NCBI RefSeq assembly: GCF_015461805.1
Contig: NZ_JACVZE010000003.1
Location: 496,001 to 560,000, forward strand
DNA from: Pseudomonas pisciculturae
GTDB lineage: Bacteria; Pseudomonadota; Gammaproteobacteria; Pseudomonadales; Pseudomonadaceae
Direction of reading: 5' to 3'
DNA length: 64,000 nucleotides
In this document: positions 39,506-49,209 of the stretch, in pieces
Position numbering within the stretch: the first letter of the stretch is position 1
Layout of the letters: each line of letters opens with the position of its first letter
Program-made: the position numbers and the translations under genes
The notes under the pieces: model-generated
Told to the model about the DNA's origin: nothing
What the model saw: only the letters and a program-made list of their open reading frames with translations
The model's database searches: none

Positions 39506-40483
39506 TTGAAACTATTGACCCCTCTGCGCCTCTTGGCCGCATTGTCCCTGGCCGGTGCCAGCCTGTTTGCCCAGGCGGCGGATGTGACCATTGCTTACCA
39601 GACCACCGTAGACCCGGCCAAAGTCGCCCAGGCCGACGGCGCGTATGAAAAAGCCACCAACGCCAAGATCAACTGGCGCAAATTCGACAATGGCGCCGAT
39701 ATCATCGCCGCCATCGCGTCCGGCGACGTGCAGATCGGCTACCTCGGTTCCAGCCCGCTGACCGCTGCCATCACCCGCAAAGTACCGGTAGAAACCTTCC
39801 TCGTTGCTACCCAGATCGGCGGCGCCGAAGCCCTGGTGGCGCGCAACGGTTCGGGCATCAACAGCCCACAGGACCTGATCGGTAAAAAAATCGCCGTGCC
39901 CTTCGTTTCCACCGGCCACTACAGCCTGCTGGCTGCGCTGAAACACTGGAACATCGACCCGTCCAAAGTCACCATCCTCAACCTCGCGCCACCGGCGATC
40001 ATCGCCGCCTGGAAACGCGGCGATATCGACGCCACCTACGTATGGGACCCAGCCCTCGGCGTAGCCAAGGAAAACGGCAAGGTGTTGATCACCTCCGGCG
40101 AACTGGCCAAGTTTGGCGCACCGACTTTCGATGCCTGGATCGTGCGTAAGGATTTTGCCGAGAAGCACCCGGAAATCGTCACAGCCTTCGCCAAAGTCAC
40201 TCTGGATGCCTACGCCGCCTACCGCAAAGACCCACAAGCCTGGCTCGCAGACAAAGGCAACGTCGACAAACTGGTGAAACTCTCCGGCGCCAAGGCCGCT
40301 GATATCCCACTGCTGCTGCAAGGCAACGTCTACCCGCTGGCCGCTGACCAAGTGACCCTGCTGGGCGCACCGACCACCAAGGCCGTGACCGATACCGCTG
40401 CGTTCCTCAAGGAACAAGGCAAGGTCGATGCCGTGCTGCCGGACTACGCGCCTTACGTCAGCGCCAAGTTCATTACCAACTGA
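39506..40483 (+). CDS. tauA: Taurine ABC transporter substrate-binding protein
   Basis: 325 residues from TTG 39506; GAGGAG at 39493-39498 lies seven bases upstream, which rules out the TTG at 39491. Signal peptide 1-23 (ends FAQA), so periplasmic. Sequence follows TauA throughout ([33 protein letters not shown] in outline; [14 protein letters not shown]). Delivers taurine to TauBC. First gene of tauABCD, expected to be induced under sulfate limitation by CysB/Cbl. Confidence 0.93.
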   Translation: MKLLTPLRLLAALSLAGASLFAQAADVTIAYQTTVDPAKVAQADGAYEKATNAKINWRKFDNGADIIAAIASGDVQIGYLGSSPLTAAITRKVPVETFLVATQIGGAEALVARNGSGINSPQDLIGKKIAVPFVSTGHYSLLAALKHWNIDPSKVTILNLAPPAIIAAWKRGDIDATYVWDPALGVAKENGKVLITSGELAKFGAPTFDAWIVRKDFAEKHPEIVTAFAKVTLDAYAAYRKDPQAWLADKGNVDKLVKLSGAKAADIPLLLQGNVYPLAADQVTLLGAPTTKAVTDTAAFLKEQGKVDAVLPDYAPYVSAKFITN

Positions 40484-40499
40484 TCAGGAGTTCATCGCG

Positions 40500-41279
40500 A
40501 TGGCCTTGCTACAGCTGGAGCGCATCAGCGCACAGTACCCAGGCGCCACACAACCGGTACTGTCTGACATCTCAATCGATCTGGGGCCTCAGCAATTGCT
40601 GGTGGCCCTTGGCCCGTCCGGCAGTGGCAAGACTTCGCTGTTGAACCTGATCGCCGGCTTTGTCGAACCCTCTTCCGGGCGCATCACCCTCGATGGCGTG
40701 CCGGTCAAAGGCCCCAGCGCCGAGCGTGGCGTGGTGTTCCAGGACGACGCCTTGCTGCCCTGGCAGGACGTGCTGGCCAACGTGGGCTTTGGCCTGGAAC
40801 TGGCGGGTGTGCCCAAGGCGCAGCGAGAAGTGCGCGCCCAGGAAATGTTGGCCCTGGTCGATCTGGCTGGCTTCGACAGCCGGCGTATCTGGCAGCTTTC
40901 GGGTGGCCAGAAGCAACGCGTCGGCCTGGCCCGTGCGTTGGCTGCCGACCCGCGCGTATTGCTGATGGACGAACCCTTCGGCGCCCTCGATGCCTTCACC
41001 CGCGAACAGATGCAGGCGCTACTGCTGCAAGTTTGGCGGCGCACGGCGAAGCCGGTGTTCCTGATTACCCACGACATCGAAGAGGCGGTATTCCTCGCCA
41101 CTGACTTGATCTTGCTGGCGCCCAACCCGGGGCAGATCGTCGAACGCCTGAGCCTGGACTTCGGCCAGCGCTATGCCGCCGGCGAATCGGCGCGGGCGAT
41201 CAAGTCCGACCCGCGCTTTATCGAAACCCGCGAACACGTGCTGGGCAAAGTGTTCTCCCAACGGCAGGTGTCCGCATGA
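40500..41279 (+). CDS. tauB: Taurine ABC transporter ATP-binding protein
   Basis: 259 residues from ATG 40500 (CAGGAG upstream). Walker [11 protein letters not shown]-loop FQDDALLPW, signature [15 protein letters not shown], Walker [14 protein letters not shown]-loop ITHD. Energises taurine uptake from the cytoplasmic side. Translationally coupled to tauC by a four-base overlap. Confidence 0.94.
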   Translation: MALLQLERISAQYPGATQPVLSDISIDLGPQQLLVALGPSGSGKTSLLNLIAGFVEPSSGRITLDGVPVKGPSAERGVVFQDDALLPWQDVLANVGFGLELAGVPKAQREVRAQEMLALVDLAGFDSRRIWQLSGGQKQRVGLARALAADPRVLLMDEPFGALDAFTREQMQALLLQVWRRTAKPVFLITHDIEEAVFLATDLILLAPNPGQIVERLSLDFGQRYAAGESARAIKSDPRFIETREHVLGKVFSQRQVSA

Positions 41280-42103
41280 GCAGCTACGAACTCGCCGCCA
41301 AGCCGGTGGTGCACGCGGTTATACCGGTGCGTCGCAGCTTGAGTACCCGCTGGATCAGTGTATTGACCCTGGCCACCTTGCTCGCTCTTTGGTGGGCCGT
41401 CACCGCCACCGGTTTGATCGAACCCCTGTTCCTGCCGCCGCCCTCTGCCGTGCTGCAAAAAGGCTGGCTGCTGGCGACCAGCGGCTATATGGACTCCACG
41501 CTGTGGCAACATTTGGCCGCAAGCCTCAGCCGAATCGGCCTGGGCCTGGGCTTTGCCGTACTGACCGCAGTGCCGGTGGGCATTGCCATCGGTTCCAACC
41601 GCATTGCCCGTGGCGTGCTCGACCCCTTGATCGAGTTCTACCGGCCGATCCCGCCGCTGGCCTACCTGCCATTGATCGTGATCTGGTGCGGCATTGGCGA
41701 GCTGTCCAAAGTGCTTCTGATTTACCTGGCGATCTTTGCGCCCATTGCCATCGCCACCGCCACCGGCGTGCGCACCGTCGACCCGGCCAAGTTGCGGGCG
41801 GCGCAATCGTTGGGCGCGACCCGCGCCCAATTGATTCGCCACGTGATCCTGCCTAGCGCCCTGCCCGACATCCTCACTGGCGTGCGCATTGGCCTGGGTG
41901 TGGGTTGGTCCACCTTGGTTGCCGCCGAACTGATCGCGGCCACCAGCGGCCTGGGCTTTATGGTGCAGTCGGCGGCGCAGTTTTTGGTCACCGATGTGGT
42001 GGTGCTGGGCATCCTGGTCATCGCGTTAATCGCCTTCGCCATGGAAATGGGCCTGCGTGCCCTGCAGCGTAAATTGGTGCCCTGGCATGGCCAGGCACAT
42101 TGA
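41276..42103 (+). CDS. tauC: Taurine ABC transporter permease
   Basis: 275 residues with about six TM helices and the BPD permease EAA loop (about [20 protein letters not shown]). The length and the [22 protein letters not shown] segment are typical of TauC/SsuC. Forms the inner-membrane channel of the taurine importer. ATG overlaps the tauB stop. Confidence 0.94.
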   Translation: MSSYELAAKPVVHAVIPVRRSLSTRWISVLTLATLLALWWAVTATGLIEPLFLPPPSAVLQKGWLLATSGYMDSTLWQHLAASLSRIGLGLGFAVLTAVPVGIAIGSNRIARGVLDPLIEFYRPIPPLAYLPLIVIWCGIGELSKVLLIYLAIFAPIAIATATGVRTVDPAKLRAAQSLGATRAQLIRHVILPSALPDILTGVRIGLGVGWSTLVAAELIAATSGLGFMVQSAAQFLVTDVVVLGILVIALIAFAMEMGLRALQRKLVPWHGQAH

Positions 42104-42117
42104 GTAATGAGAACCAC

Positions 42118-42954
42118 ATGAGCAGCCTGACCGTTACCCCATTAAGCACCGCCTTGGGCGCCCAGATCAGTGGCGTCGACATCACCCAACCGTTGAGCAT
42201 TGAAGAGCGCGACGCCATCGAGCAGGCGTTGCTCACGCACTCGGTGCTGTTCTTTCGCGGCCAGCCGATCACCCCGCAACAGCAAGCACGTTTCGCGGCG
42301 AATTTCGGTGACCTGCACATTCACCCGATCTACCCCAACGTGCCGGAACAGCCCGAAGTGCTGATCCTCGACACTGCCGTCACCGACGTGCGCGACAATG
42401 CCGTGTGGCACACCGACGTGACCTTCTTGCCCACCCCGGCGCTCGGTGCGGTACTCAGTGCCAAGCTGTTGCCGGCGTTTGGTGGCGACACGTTGTGGGC
42501 CAGCGGGATTGCCGCGTATGAGGCGCTGTCAGAGCCGTTGAAGCACTTGCTCGACGGGCTCACCGCTACCCACGACTTCACCAAATCCTTCCCGCTGGAG
42601 CGCTTTGGCAACACCGCCGAAGACCTCGCCCGCTGGGAAGAAACCCGCAAGAAGAACCCGCCGTTGTCCCACCCGGTGGTGCGTACGCACCCGGTGAGCG
42701 GGCGAAAATCGCTGTTCGTCAGCGATGGCTTTACCACCAGGATCAACGAACTGGAACCTGCGGAAAGCGAAGCGATTTTGAAGCTGTTGTTCGCTCACGC
42801 CACCCGCCCTGAATTCACCATCCGCTGGCGCTGGCAGGAAAACGACGTAGCGTTCTGGGACAACCGCGTGACCCAGCACTACGCGGTGGATGATTACCGA
42901 CCGCAGCGGCGCGTGATGCACCGGGCGACAATCCTGGGCGACGTACCGTTCTAA
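42118..42954 (+). CDS. tauD: Taurine dioxygenase
   Basis: 278 residues from ATG 42118; a TTG at 42100 would add six. Fe(II)/2-oxoglutarate enzyme that oxygenates taurine so that it breaks down to aminoacetaldehyde and sulfite. The facial triad is H98, D100 (VWHTD) and H254 (NRVTQHYAV); the 2-oxoglutarate arginine is in RPQRRVMHR (265-269). The sulfite enters cysteine synthesis. Last gene of tauABCD; a REPIN follows. Confidence 0.94.
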   Translation: MSSLTVTPLSTALGAQISGVDITQPLSIEERDAIEQALLTHSVLFFRGQPITPQQQARFAANFGDLHIHPIYPNVPEQPEVLILDTAVTDVRDNAVWHTDVTFLPTPALGAVLSAKLLPAFGGDTLWASGIAAYEALSEPLKHLLDGLTATHDFTKSFPLERFGNTAEDLARWEETRKKNPPLSHPVVRTHPVSGRKSLFVSDGFTTRINELEPAESEAILKLLFAHATRPEFTIRWRWQENDVAFWDNRVTQHYAVDDYRPQRRVMHRATILGDVPF

Positions 42955-42973
42955 AGACTGACGACGTTCAAAA

Positions 42974-43062
42974 TGTGGGAGCGGGCTTGCTCGCGAAAGC
43001 GGTGTGTCAGAGAAGGATTGACTGACTGATCCACCGCCATCGGGAGCAAGCCCCCTCCCACA
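42974..43062. repeat. Hybrid REPIN with unlike arms
   Basis: The left arm is TGTGGGAGCGGGCTTGCTCGCGA and the right arm is ATCGGGAGCAAGCCCCCTCCCACA. The arms come from two REP subtypes and pair imperfectly in the distal part. Between tauD and the converging aldo/keto reductase gene. Confidence 0.75.
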
Positions 43063-43080
43063 TTGACCGAGTGCTACAGG

Positions 43081-44118
43081 TTACTCAGCGGTAGATGGCT
43101 TTTCCCACAGGTTGATCCCGCCTTCCTGGGCAAAACGGTCGATCTCCGCCAACTCTTCAGCACTGAAGCTCAAGTTCTTCAACGCGCCGACGTTTTCAAT
43201 GATCTGCTCCGGCCGGCTTGCACCGATCAGCGCACTGGTCACCCGCGGATCACGCAGGGTCCAGGCCAGTGCCAGTTGCGCCAAACTCTGGCCACGACGC
43301 TGGGCGATTTCATTCAATGCACGCACGTGAGCAATGTTCTCTTCAGACAAGTGCTTGGCCTGCAACGAACCACCGCCCGGACGGTTCACCCGCGCATCTG
43401 CCGGTACGCCGTTGAGGTATTTGTCGGTCAGCAAACCTTGGGCCAGCGGCGTGAACGCGATCACCCCGGCGCCGAGTTCTTCGGTGGTGTCCAACAGGTC
43501 TTTTTCCACCCAGCGGTTGAGCAGGTTGTAGGCCGGTTGGTGGATCAGCAGCGGCACTTTCCACTCTTTGAGCAGGGCAGCGATTTCGCGGGTTTTCACC
43601 CCGGAGTACGAGGAGATACCGATGTACAACGCCTTGCCTTGTTGCACGGCAGTGGCGAGGGCGCTGGCGGTTTCTTCCAAGGGGGTGTCGGCGTCAAAAC
43701 GGTGGGAGTAGAAGATGTCGACATAGTCGACGCCCAGACGTTGCAGGCTCTGGTCCAGGCTCGCCAATACGTATTTGCGCGAGCCGCCGCCCTGGCCGTA
43801 AGGGCCTGGCCACATGTCCCAACCGGCCTTGCTGGAGATGATCAATTCATCGCGGTAATGCTTGAAATCTTCGCGCAGCAAACGGCCGAAATTGATCTCG
43901 GCGCTGCCGTACGGCGGGCCGTAGTTGTTGGCCAGGTCGAAGTGGTTGATACCCAGGTCGAACGCGGTGCGCAACAGGGCGCGCTGGGTGTCGATCGGGG
44001 TGCTGTCGCCAAAGTTGTGCCACAGGCCGAGGGACAGTGCTGGCAGCACCAATCCACTGCGGCCTACGCGGCGATACGGGATAGATTCATAGCGGTTTTC
44101 GGCAGCAATGTACGTCAT
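43081..44118 (-). CDS. mgrA: L-glyceraldehyde 3-phosphate reductase (aldo/keto reductase)
   Basis: 345 residues, AKR14/YghZ type. The AKR tetrad is visible: D in HFDLANNYG, Y in the same helix, K in ISSKAGWDMWPGPYG and H in FYSHRFD. The long SKAGWDMWPGPYGQGGGSRKY insertion is specific to YghZ/KCNAB-like members. E. coli YghZ reduces L-glyceraldehyde 3-phosphate and methylglyoxal. It could also reduce aldehydes released by TauD-type reactions; that is inference from its position. ATG 44118. Confidence 0.88.
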   Translation of the reverse strand: MTYIAAENRYESIPYRRVGRSGLVLPALSLGLWHNFGDSTPIDTQRALLRTAFDLGINHFDLANNYGPPYGSAEINFGRLLREDFKHYRDELIISSKAGWDMWPGPYGQGGGSRKYVLASLDQSLQRLGVDYVDIFYSHRFDADTPLEETASALATAVQQGKALYIGISSYSGVKTREIAALLKEWKVPLLIHQPAYNLLNRWVEKDLLDTTEELGAGVIAFTPLAQGLLTDKYLNGVPADARVNRPGGGSLQAKHLSEENIAHVRALNEIAQRRGQSLAQLALAWTLRDPRVTSALIGASRPEQIIENVGALKNLSFSAEELAEIDRFAQEGGINLWEKPSTAE

Positions 44119-44145
44119 CGAATCCTCTCTGGGCTTGGGGCTAAT

Positions 44146-44177
44146 AAGGCCTGGGAATAAGGTTATTCCCAGGCCTT
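44146..44177 (-). terminator. Stem-loop terminator of the OprD gene
   Basis: AAGGCCTGGGAATA / TATTCCCAGGCCTT form a perfect 14-bp stem with loop AGGT, between the porin gene and the mgrA promoter. A T run follows on the plus strand and a weaker one on the minus strand. Confidence 0.7.
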
Positions 44178-44226
44178 TTAACCCGCTGAATCGCTTAAGT
44201 CTGCCCTTTCGTTTTACAGCAATTGC

Positions 44227-45576
44227 CTACCAGAGTGGAACGACATAGCTGACATAAAAGCGGTTTTCATCCTGCACGGTGGCGCCGCTAATATCGGGGC
44301 TGGCGTGGGCGTTTTTCCAAGTCACACCCAGGCCTTTGAGGGTGCCTGCTGGCACTTGATACGCCACCGCAACGTTGCGCTCCCATTCGCTGGTATTGCC
44401 CTGTGTGGTGCGGATGTCGTCGCCGTGGGCGTAGGCGGCGGAGAACGTCAGTCCGGTGAGGCCAAGCCTGCCCAAATCGTATTTGTACTGCGCCAGCCAG
44501 GTGCGTTCGCCAGCGTGCTGGAATTTGTTCAACTGCATATTGGTGAGTGCCGGGGTGTCGGCGCCTGAGCCTGGGCCTTGGCGGTTATCACCGCTGTTGA
44601 GGCCGGAGTCCAGGTAAGGGAAGTCGCTGTCGCCGCTGTTCTTCTGGATGCCCAGGCCGACGGTATGGCCGTCCAGGCTGTAGCTCTCAAGCAGGCTGGC
44701 GGTGGTTTGGTTAATGCGCCCTTTATTCACGCCGTCTTCATAGAGACCGCTGGCGGCATAGTCTTTGTCGCCAGCGGCATTGCTACCCACACCCAGGCTG
44801 CGAAATACACGAATATCAGTGTCGATTGCGCCCACCGATAAGGCGTCGTGACGCTTGGCGCCGAGGAAGAACTGCTGGTAGTAATCCTCAAGGTTGGAAT
44901 ACCACAGGCTCACCGTGGTGTTCTGGATGCCGGTGTAGTCCGCGCCGCCGAACAGGAAGCGGTCGCTTTCTTTGGTGCCACCCGCGGTGATCATGCCTTG
45001 GTCGCCGGTCTCGTTGCGGATCTTGGTCTTGAAGATATCGCCACCGGTGAAGGTGAAATCGCTGAGGTCTTTGGACACCAATTGCACGCCGGTATTGGTC
45101 TGCTGGTACAGGCGGCCGTCGGTGTTGGCCAGCACCGGGTTGTTGCCGTACAGCGTACCGATGCGCAGCTCATCCTTGGCAAAACGCATCTTGAACGTAG
45201 GGCTGAGTACACCGAACTGGTCGGCGGATTTGCCGTCGTCCAGCGGGAACATGCTGCCGGGGTAGCGGCTTTGGTGATCCTTGTCATTGAGGTCGCCGCC
45301 GGAGTCCAGTTTCAAGCCGTAGAACGCCTGCAAATCAAGACCGAAACCCACTGGCCCCTCGGTGTAGCCCGACTTGAAGTTGAACTCGAAACCCTGGCCC
45401 CAATCGCGAATGCTGTGGGCCTTGGCATTGCTGTTCACCACATCGCGCCCCTGCTGGTTCAGATAGCGGTTCAGCAGGGTCACATCGGCATGGCTGTCAT
45501 CGATAAAGTCGGCGTGGGCGGACAGCATAAAGCTCGCCATGGCGGCACCTACCATGGGGCTTAATAACATCTTCAT
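44227..45576 (-). CDS. OprD-family outer membrane porin
   Basis: 449 residues. Signal peptide 1-22 (ends LSAHA), the mature start DFIDDSHADVTLLNRYLNQQ (first 20) is the OprD family hallmark, and the C terminus ends VSYVVPLW with the terminal aromatic-type signal for BAM insertion. Forms an 18-strand basic or acidic substrate channel. The position among sulfur and choline genes suggests a sulfonate, sulfate-ester or aromatic acid as substrate, but this is not readable from sequence. A GCG-centred dyad precedes it. Confidence 0.9.
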   Translation of the reverse strand: MKMLLSPMVGAAMASFMLSAHADFIDDSHADVTLLNRYLNQQGRDVVNSNAKAHSIRDWGQGFEFNFKSGYTEGPVGFGLDLQAFYGLKLDSGGDLNDKDHQSRYPGSMFPLDDGKSADQFGVLSPTFKMRFAKDELRIGTLYGNNPVLANTDGRLYQQTNTGVQLVSKDLSDFTFTGGDIFKTKIRNETGDQGMITAGGTKESDRFLFGGADYTGIQNTTVSLWYSNLEDYYQQFFLGAKRHDALSVGAIDTDIRVFRSLGVGSNAAGDKDYAASGLYEDGVNKGRINQTTASLLESYSLDGHTVGLGIQKNSGDSDFPYLDSGLNSGDNRQGPGSGADTPALTNMQLNKFQHAGERTWLAQYKYDLGRLGLTGLTFSAAYAHGDDIRTTQGNTSEWERNVAVAYQVPAGTLKGLGVTWKNAHASPDISGATVQDENRFYVSYVVPLW

Positions 45577-45605
45577 TGTTACCGGTCTCCGTCACTGTAC
45601 TGAAA

Positions 45606-45625
45606 TGAAAGCGTCAAACGCTTCA
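45606..45625. promoter_or_regulatory. LacI-like dyad upstream of the OprD gene
   Basis: AAGCGT (45609-45614) and ACGCTT (45618-45623) with a 3-base spacer, flanked by TGA and CA that extend the symmetry loosely. It lies about 30-50 bases upstream of the porin ATG. Confidence 0.3.
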
Positions 45626-45696
45626 CACAATTACGCAGTGGCCAGATGACAGTTGCGCGTCAAAACCGGGGTTGGACGGATGAAATTAAATTTAAG

Positions 45697-45719
45697 AAAG
45701 CCCCGTAGAACGGGGCTTT
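45697..45719 (-). terminator. Rho-independent terminator of betT
   Basis: AAAGCCCCG / CGGGGCTTT form a 9-bp stem with loop TAGAA; the minus strand continues CTTAAATTT. It lies 26 bases after the betT stop. Confidence 0.8.
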
Positions 45720-45744
45720 GCGAGGTTTTTGACTGAGCTTTCGG

Positions 45745-47745
45745 CTAGCGCACCAAGTGCAAGAACTGCAAGTGCCGCTCGTACTGGTCAAGGATGTCGT
45801 TGATGATCTGCTCCTTGGTGTAACCCACCAAATCGTAGTCCTGGCTGCCCTCGGCCAAGTGCACTTCCGCCCGGTAGTAGCGGCGGTTGTTGAGCTCCTT
45901 GGAACCCATGCCGCCACGGGCGAACGATGGCGTGAAATAACCGCGCATCTGCACCTGATAGATGAACGGATGTTCCTCGCCATGGCCGATTTCGAGGCTG
46001 ACACTGTCATTGGACGGGTCAGGCTGGGTCCTAACATTCAGGCCCTTCTCGACAAACACGGCGGTCACTTCTTCGATGGCCGGGCGCACCGTCGATTCGA
46101 GGAAGCGGTACACCTCGTCCCGCGACGGGAAGTGCACGGCCTGGCTCAGACGCTGACGCCATCCACCGCGACCTTTGCGTGCCGCCGAAACTGGCGCCAG
46201 CGAATGCAACTGGGCGATCTGCTTTTGCGACTCCAGGTAGAACGCCTTGTGCAGCCCCCACATCATCAGCAGCAAAATCATCGAGAACGGCAACGAGGTC
46301 AGCACCACCGCTGATTTGAGCGAGTCGATACTGCCAGCGAACAACAACGCGCTGGTGACCAGCCCGGTCATCACACCCCAGAACACCCGCAGCCATTTCG
46401 GCCCGTCTTCATCGGCGTTACCGCCCTTGGACGACAGTGTTGATAGCACCACCGTGCCGGAGTCGGCCGAAGTGACGAAGAACACGAAGCTGATAAACAC
46501 CGTGACCGCAATGACGGCCTTGCTCCATGGGTAGGTTTCCAGCAGCAGGTAGAGGCTCATCGATGGATTATCGATGGCCGACTGACCGAGTGCCGCCATG
46601 CCGTGGTTGAGCACCTGATCGATGGCGCTGTTGCCGAAGATCGACATCCACGCCAGGGTGAAGCCCAGCGGGATCAGCAGCACGCCAAACACGAATTCGC
46701 GGATGGTACGACCACGGGATATACGCGCAATAAACAGGCCCACAAACGGCGACCATGCAATCCACCAGGCCCAGTAAAACACCGTCCAACCGCCCAGCCA
46801 GTCGCTGGGTTTGTCGTAGGCGTAAACGTCGAAACTCTTGGTCGGCAACGCGCCCAGGTAGTCACCGATGTTCTGGATCAAGGTGTTGAGCAAATGCTGG
46901 GTGGGCCCGGCGAACAACACAAACAGCAGCAGCGCACAGGCCAACAACATGTTGATGTCGGACATCACCCGCACACCCTTGTCGACGCCGGCCACTGCAA
47001 CGATGATCGCGGCGCCCATCATCAAGGTGATCAACCCGACCTGAATCCACTGCGTGTGGGCAATGCCAAACAGGTAGTCCAGGCCGGAGTTGAGGTGCAG
47101 CACGCCAAAGCCCATATCCGCACCAAGCCCGAACACCGTGGCAATGATGCCGAAGCCATCCACCGCGTAACCGATGGGGCCGTTGATGCGCTTGCCGATC
47201 AGCGGGTACAACGCCGAACGCAATGCCAGCGGCAGGTTATGCCGGTAAGCGAAGTACGCCAGGGCCATGCCGACAAACGCGAACACGCCCCAGCCGTGCA
47301 GGCCCCAGTGCAGAAACAGAATCTGCATGGCTTGGCGTGCGGCGTCGGCGTTCATCGGTGCGCCTTGAGGCGGCTGCACCAAGTGAGTCAACGGCTCGGA
47401 GACGCAGAAGAAAAACAGCGTGATGCTGATCCCGGCGGCAAACAGCATGCCTGCCCAGGACAAGTAACTGAATTCGGGCTCGTCGTGGTCGGCACCGAGT
47501 TTTATCTTGCCGTAGCCCGATAACGCGGTGACCACCACGAAGACCAGATACAGGGTCATCGCCAGCATGTAGTACCAGCCGACCGTATTGGCCGCCCAGT
47601 TTTGCGCCGCCAACAACCACGCACCGGCCTGCTGCGGGATAGCGATGACAGTGATGCCGAACAGCAAAATAAACGTTGCAGCGAAGTAGAAGACCGGCGC
47701 ATTCATGCGCACCAGGCCACTGGAGGGGGTGGACGATGCACTCAT
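45745..47745 (-). CDS. betT: BCCT-family choline transporter BetT
   Basis: 666 residues. Twelve TM helices with the BCCT signature around YWAWWIAWSPFVGLFIARIS and RTIREFVFGVLLIP. The cytoplasmic C-terminal extension of about 150 residues (after about 510) is the regulatory tail of long BetT proteins, tuned to osmotic stress. Imports choline with protons for glycine betaine synthesis or catabolism. betIBA is not in the window, yet a BetI-like inverted repeat stands 94 bases upstream, so it is likely part of the BetI regulon. Starts at ATG 47745. Confidence 0.92.
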   Translation of the reverse strand: MSASSTPSSGLVRMNAPVFYFAATFILLFGITVIAIPQQAGAWLLAAQNWAANTVGWYYMLAMTLYLVFVVVTALSGYGKIKLGADHDEPEFSYLSWAGMLFAAGISITLFFFCVSEPLTHLVQPPQGAPMNADAARQAMQILFLHWGLHGWGVFAFVGMALAYFAYRHNLPLALRSALYPLIGKRINGPIGYAVDGFGIIATVFGLGADMGFGVLHLNSGLDYLFGIAHTQWIQVGLITLMMGAAIIVAVAGVDKGVRVMSDINMLLACALLLFVLFAGPTQHLLNTLIQNIGDYLGALPTKSFDVYAYDKPSDWLGGWTVFYWAWWIAWSPFVGLFIARISRGRTIREFVFGVLLIPLGFTLAWMSIFGNSAIDQVLNHGMAALGQSAIDNPSMSLYLLLETYPWSKAVIAVTVFISFVFFVTSADSGTVVLSTLSSKGGNADEDGPKWLRVFWGVMTGLVTSALLFAGSIDSLKSAVVLTSLPFSMILLLMMWGLHKAFYLESQKQIAQLHSLAPVSAARKGRGGWRQRLSQAVHFPSRDEVYRFLESTVRPAIEEVTAVFVEKGLNVRTQPDPSNDSVSLEIGHGEEHPFIYQVQMRGYFTPSFARGGMGSKELNNRRYYRAEVHLAEGSQDYDLVGYTKEQIINDILDQYERHLQFLHLVR

Positions 47746-47838
47746 GAACGATGCACCCCGAGGGTTGGGAATGTGGCTGTAAAAAACGGACTCAGCAAAG
47801 GTAAGCCTCCTGTTGTGAGCGGGCAGCGAACCACCGGG

Positions 47839-47866
47839 TTTAACTTGAACGAGTGTTCAAGTTAAA
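47839..47866. promoter_or_regulatory. BetI-like operator upstream of betT
   Basis: TTTAACTTGAAC / GTTCAAGTTAAA are perfect 12-base arms around GAGT. TetR-family BetI operators are inverted repeats containing TTGAAC/GTTCAA-type halves, and betT is a standard BetI target. The rest of the 371-base gap 47746-48116 holds the betT leader, an AT-rich segment and the REPIN at 48012-48099. Confidence 0.55.
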
Positions 47867-48011
47867 CATGGATAGGCGGTTTGGGACTAATCGCAGGGCT
47901 GAGTGGTAGGTAGTACCTACACTAGCTCAAGGAAGGGTATGACGGGTCTGGATGACAAATCGTTCAGCAATAGCTGGCTAAAAACGGCTCAAATTTGGAA
48001 TGCATTTAAAA

Positions 48012-48099
48012 TGTGGGAGCTGGCTTGCCTGCGATAGCGGTGTGTCAGCCACACATAAGGTGCTGATCCACCGCTATCGCAGGCAAGCCAGCTCCCACA
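48012..48099. repeat. REPIN (GCTGG subtype)
   Basis: TGTGGGAGCTGGCTTGCCTGCGATAGCGG and CCGCTATCGCAGGCAAGCCAGCTCCCACA form a long, almost perfect hairpin with a spacer of about 31 bases, between epsC and betT. Confidence 0.88.
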
Positions 48100-48116
48100 T
48101 TGAGTGTGTGTTCGGC

Positions 48117-49043
48117 TTACTTTTGGGTGCCATCGTCATGCTGCAAATTGGCCTGGGTAATATTCGCCCCCGCCGGCACGCTTCGGGTCAGCCACACATT
48201 ACCGCCAATGGTCGAACCCTGGCCGATGGTGATACGCCCCAAAATTGTCGCCCCGGCGTAGATCACCACGTCATTCTCGACAATCGGGTGACGCGGGTGC
48301 CCCTTCTGCAACTGCCCATCTTCATCCGCCGGGAAGCGCTTGGCACCCAACGTCACCGCCTGGTAGATGCGCACACGCTCGCCGATGATCGCGGTTTCGC
48401 CGATCACCACACCGGTCCCGTGGTCGATAAAGAAACTCGGGCCGATCTGCGCGCCCGGGTGGATGTCGATGCCGGTAGCCGAATGCGCGATCTCTGCACT
48501 GATACGCGCCAGCAGCGGCAAGCCAGCACGGTACAAATGGTGCGCCAGGCGATGATGGATCACCGCCAGGATGCCGGGGTAGCACAGCAGCACTTCATCG
48601 ACGCTGCGGGCGGCCGGGTCGCCGTGGTAGGCGGCGAGCACGTCGGTGTCCAACAGGCTGCGCAAAGACGGCAACGCCAGGGCGAAATCCTGGATCAAGC
48701 GGATGGCCAGCGCATCGACTTCGCTGTCGTCCTTGGCGCCTTGGCGGGCGGCGTAGCGCAGTTCCAGGCGGGCCTGGGCGAGCAAGGCGTTGAGCGCCAC
48801 ATCCAGGGTGTGGCCGACGTAGAAGTCTTCACTTTCTTCACGCAAATCTGCCGGCCCCAGGCGCATCGGAAACAAGGCACCGCACAGCGCTTCGAGAATC
48901 TGCGCCACCGCCTCGCGCGACGGCAACTCGCGGCCGCCATGCTCGCCGCTCAAACGGCCATTGCGCGTTCGCCACTGGTCTCGCGCGCCGCGCAGCTGGC
49001 TGACGATGGTCTGTAATTGCCAATGGCTGGAACGCTCACTCAC
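48117..49043 (-). CDS. epsC: Serine O-acetyltransferase (EpsC/CysE type)
   Basis: 308 residues from GTG 49043, which has AGGAG about nine bases upstream; open frame continues upstream to 49109 without such a site. Acetylates serine for cysteine synthesis. The N-terminal SAT alpha-helical domain (about 60-180) precedes the left-handed beta-helix of hexapeptide repeats (GIDIHPGAQIGPSFFIDHGTGVVIGETAIIG, catalytic His and Asp). The tail (GATILGRITIGQGSTIGGNVWL) is typical. Divergent from dcyD. It supplies the acceptor for sulfide released by its neighbours. Confidence 0.92.
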   Translation of the reverse strand: MSERSSHWQLQTIVSQLRGARDQWRTRNGRLSGEHGGRELPSREAVAQILEALCGALFPMRLGPADLREESEDFYVGHTLDVALNALLAQARLELRYAARQGAKDDSEVDALAIRLIQDFALALPSLRSLLDTDVLAAYHGDPAARSVDEVLLCYPGILAVIHHRLAHHLYRAGLPLLARISAEIAHSATGIDIHPGAQIGPSFFIDHGTGVVIGETAIIGERVRIYQAVTLGAKRFPADEDGQLQKGHPRHPIVENDVVIYAGATILGRITIGQGSTIGGNVWLTRSVPAGANITQANLQHDDGTQK

Positions 49044-49209
49044 GGTATTCACTCCTGACGAAATGGCCATCACTTTACGGTATGCACCCCGGCCTTCCTT
49101 AAGAACCAATGGTGCGATGCTAAGAACTGCCAGACATAAGCGATTGGCGGTTGCCCGATGAAAAGTGCGTGCCTATAGTCGCCCCATCCATTAATAACCG
49201 TGCGTAGCC

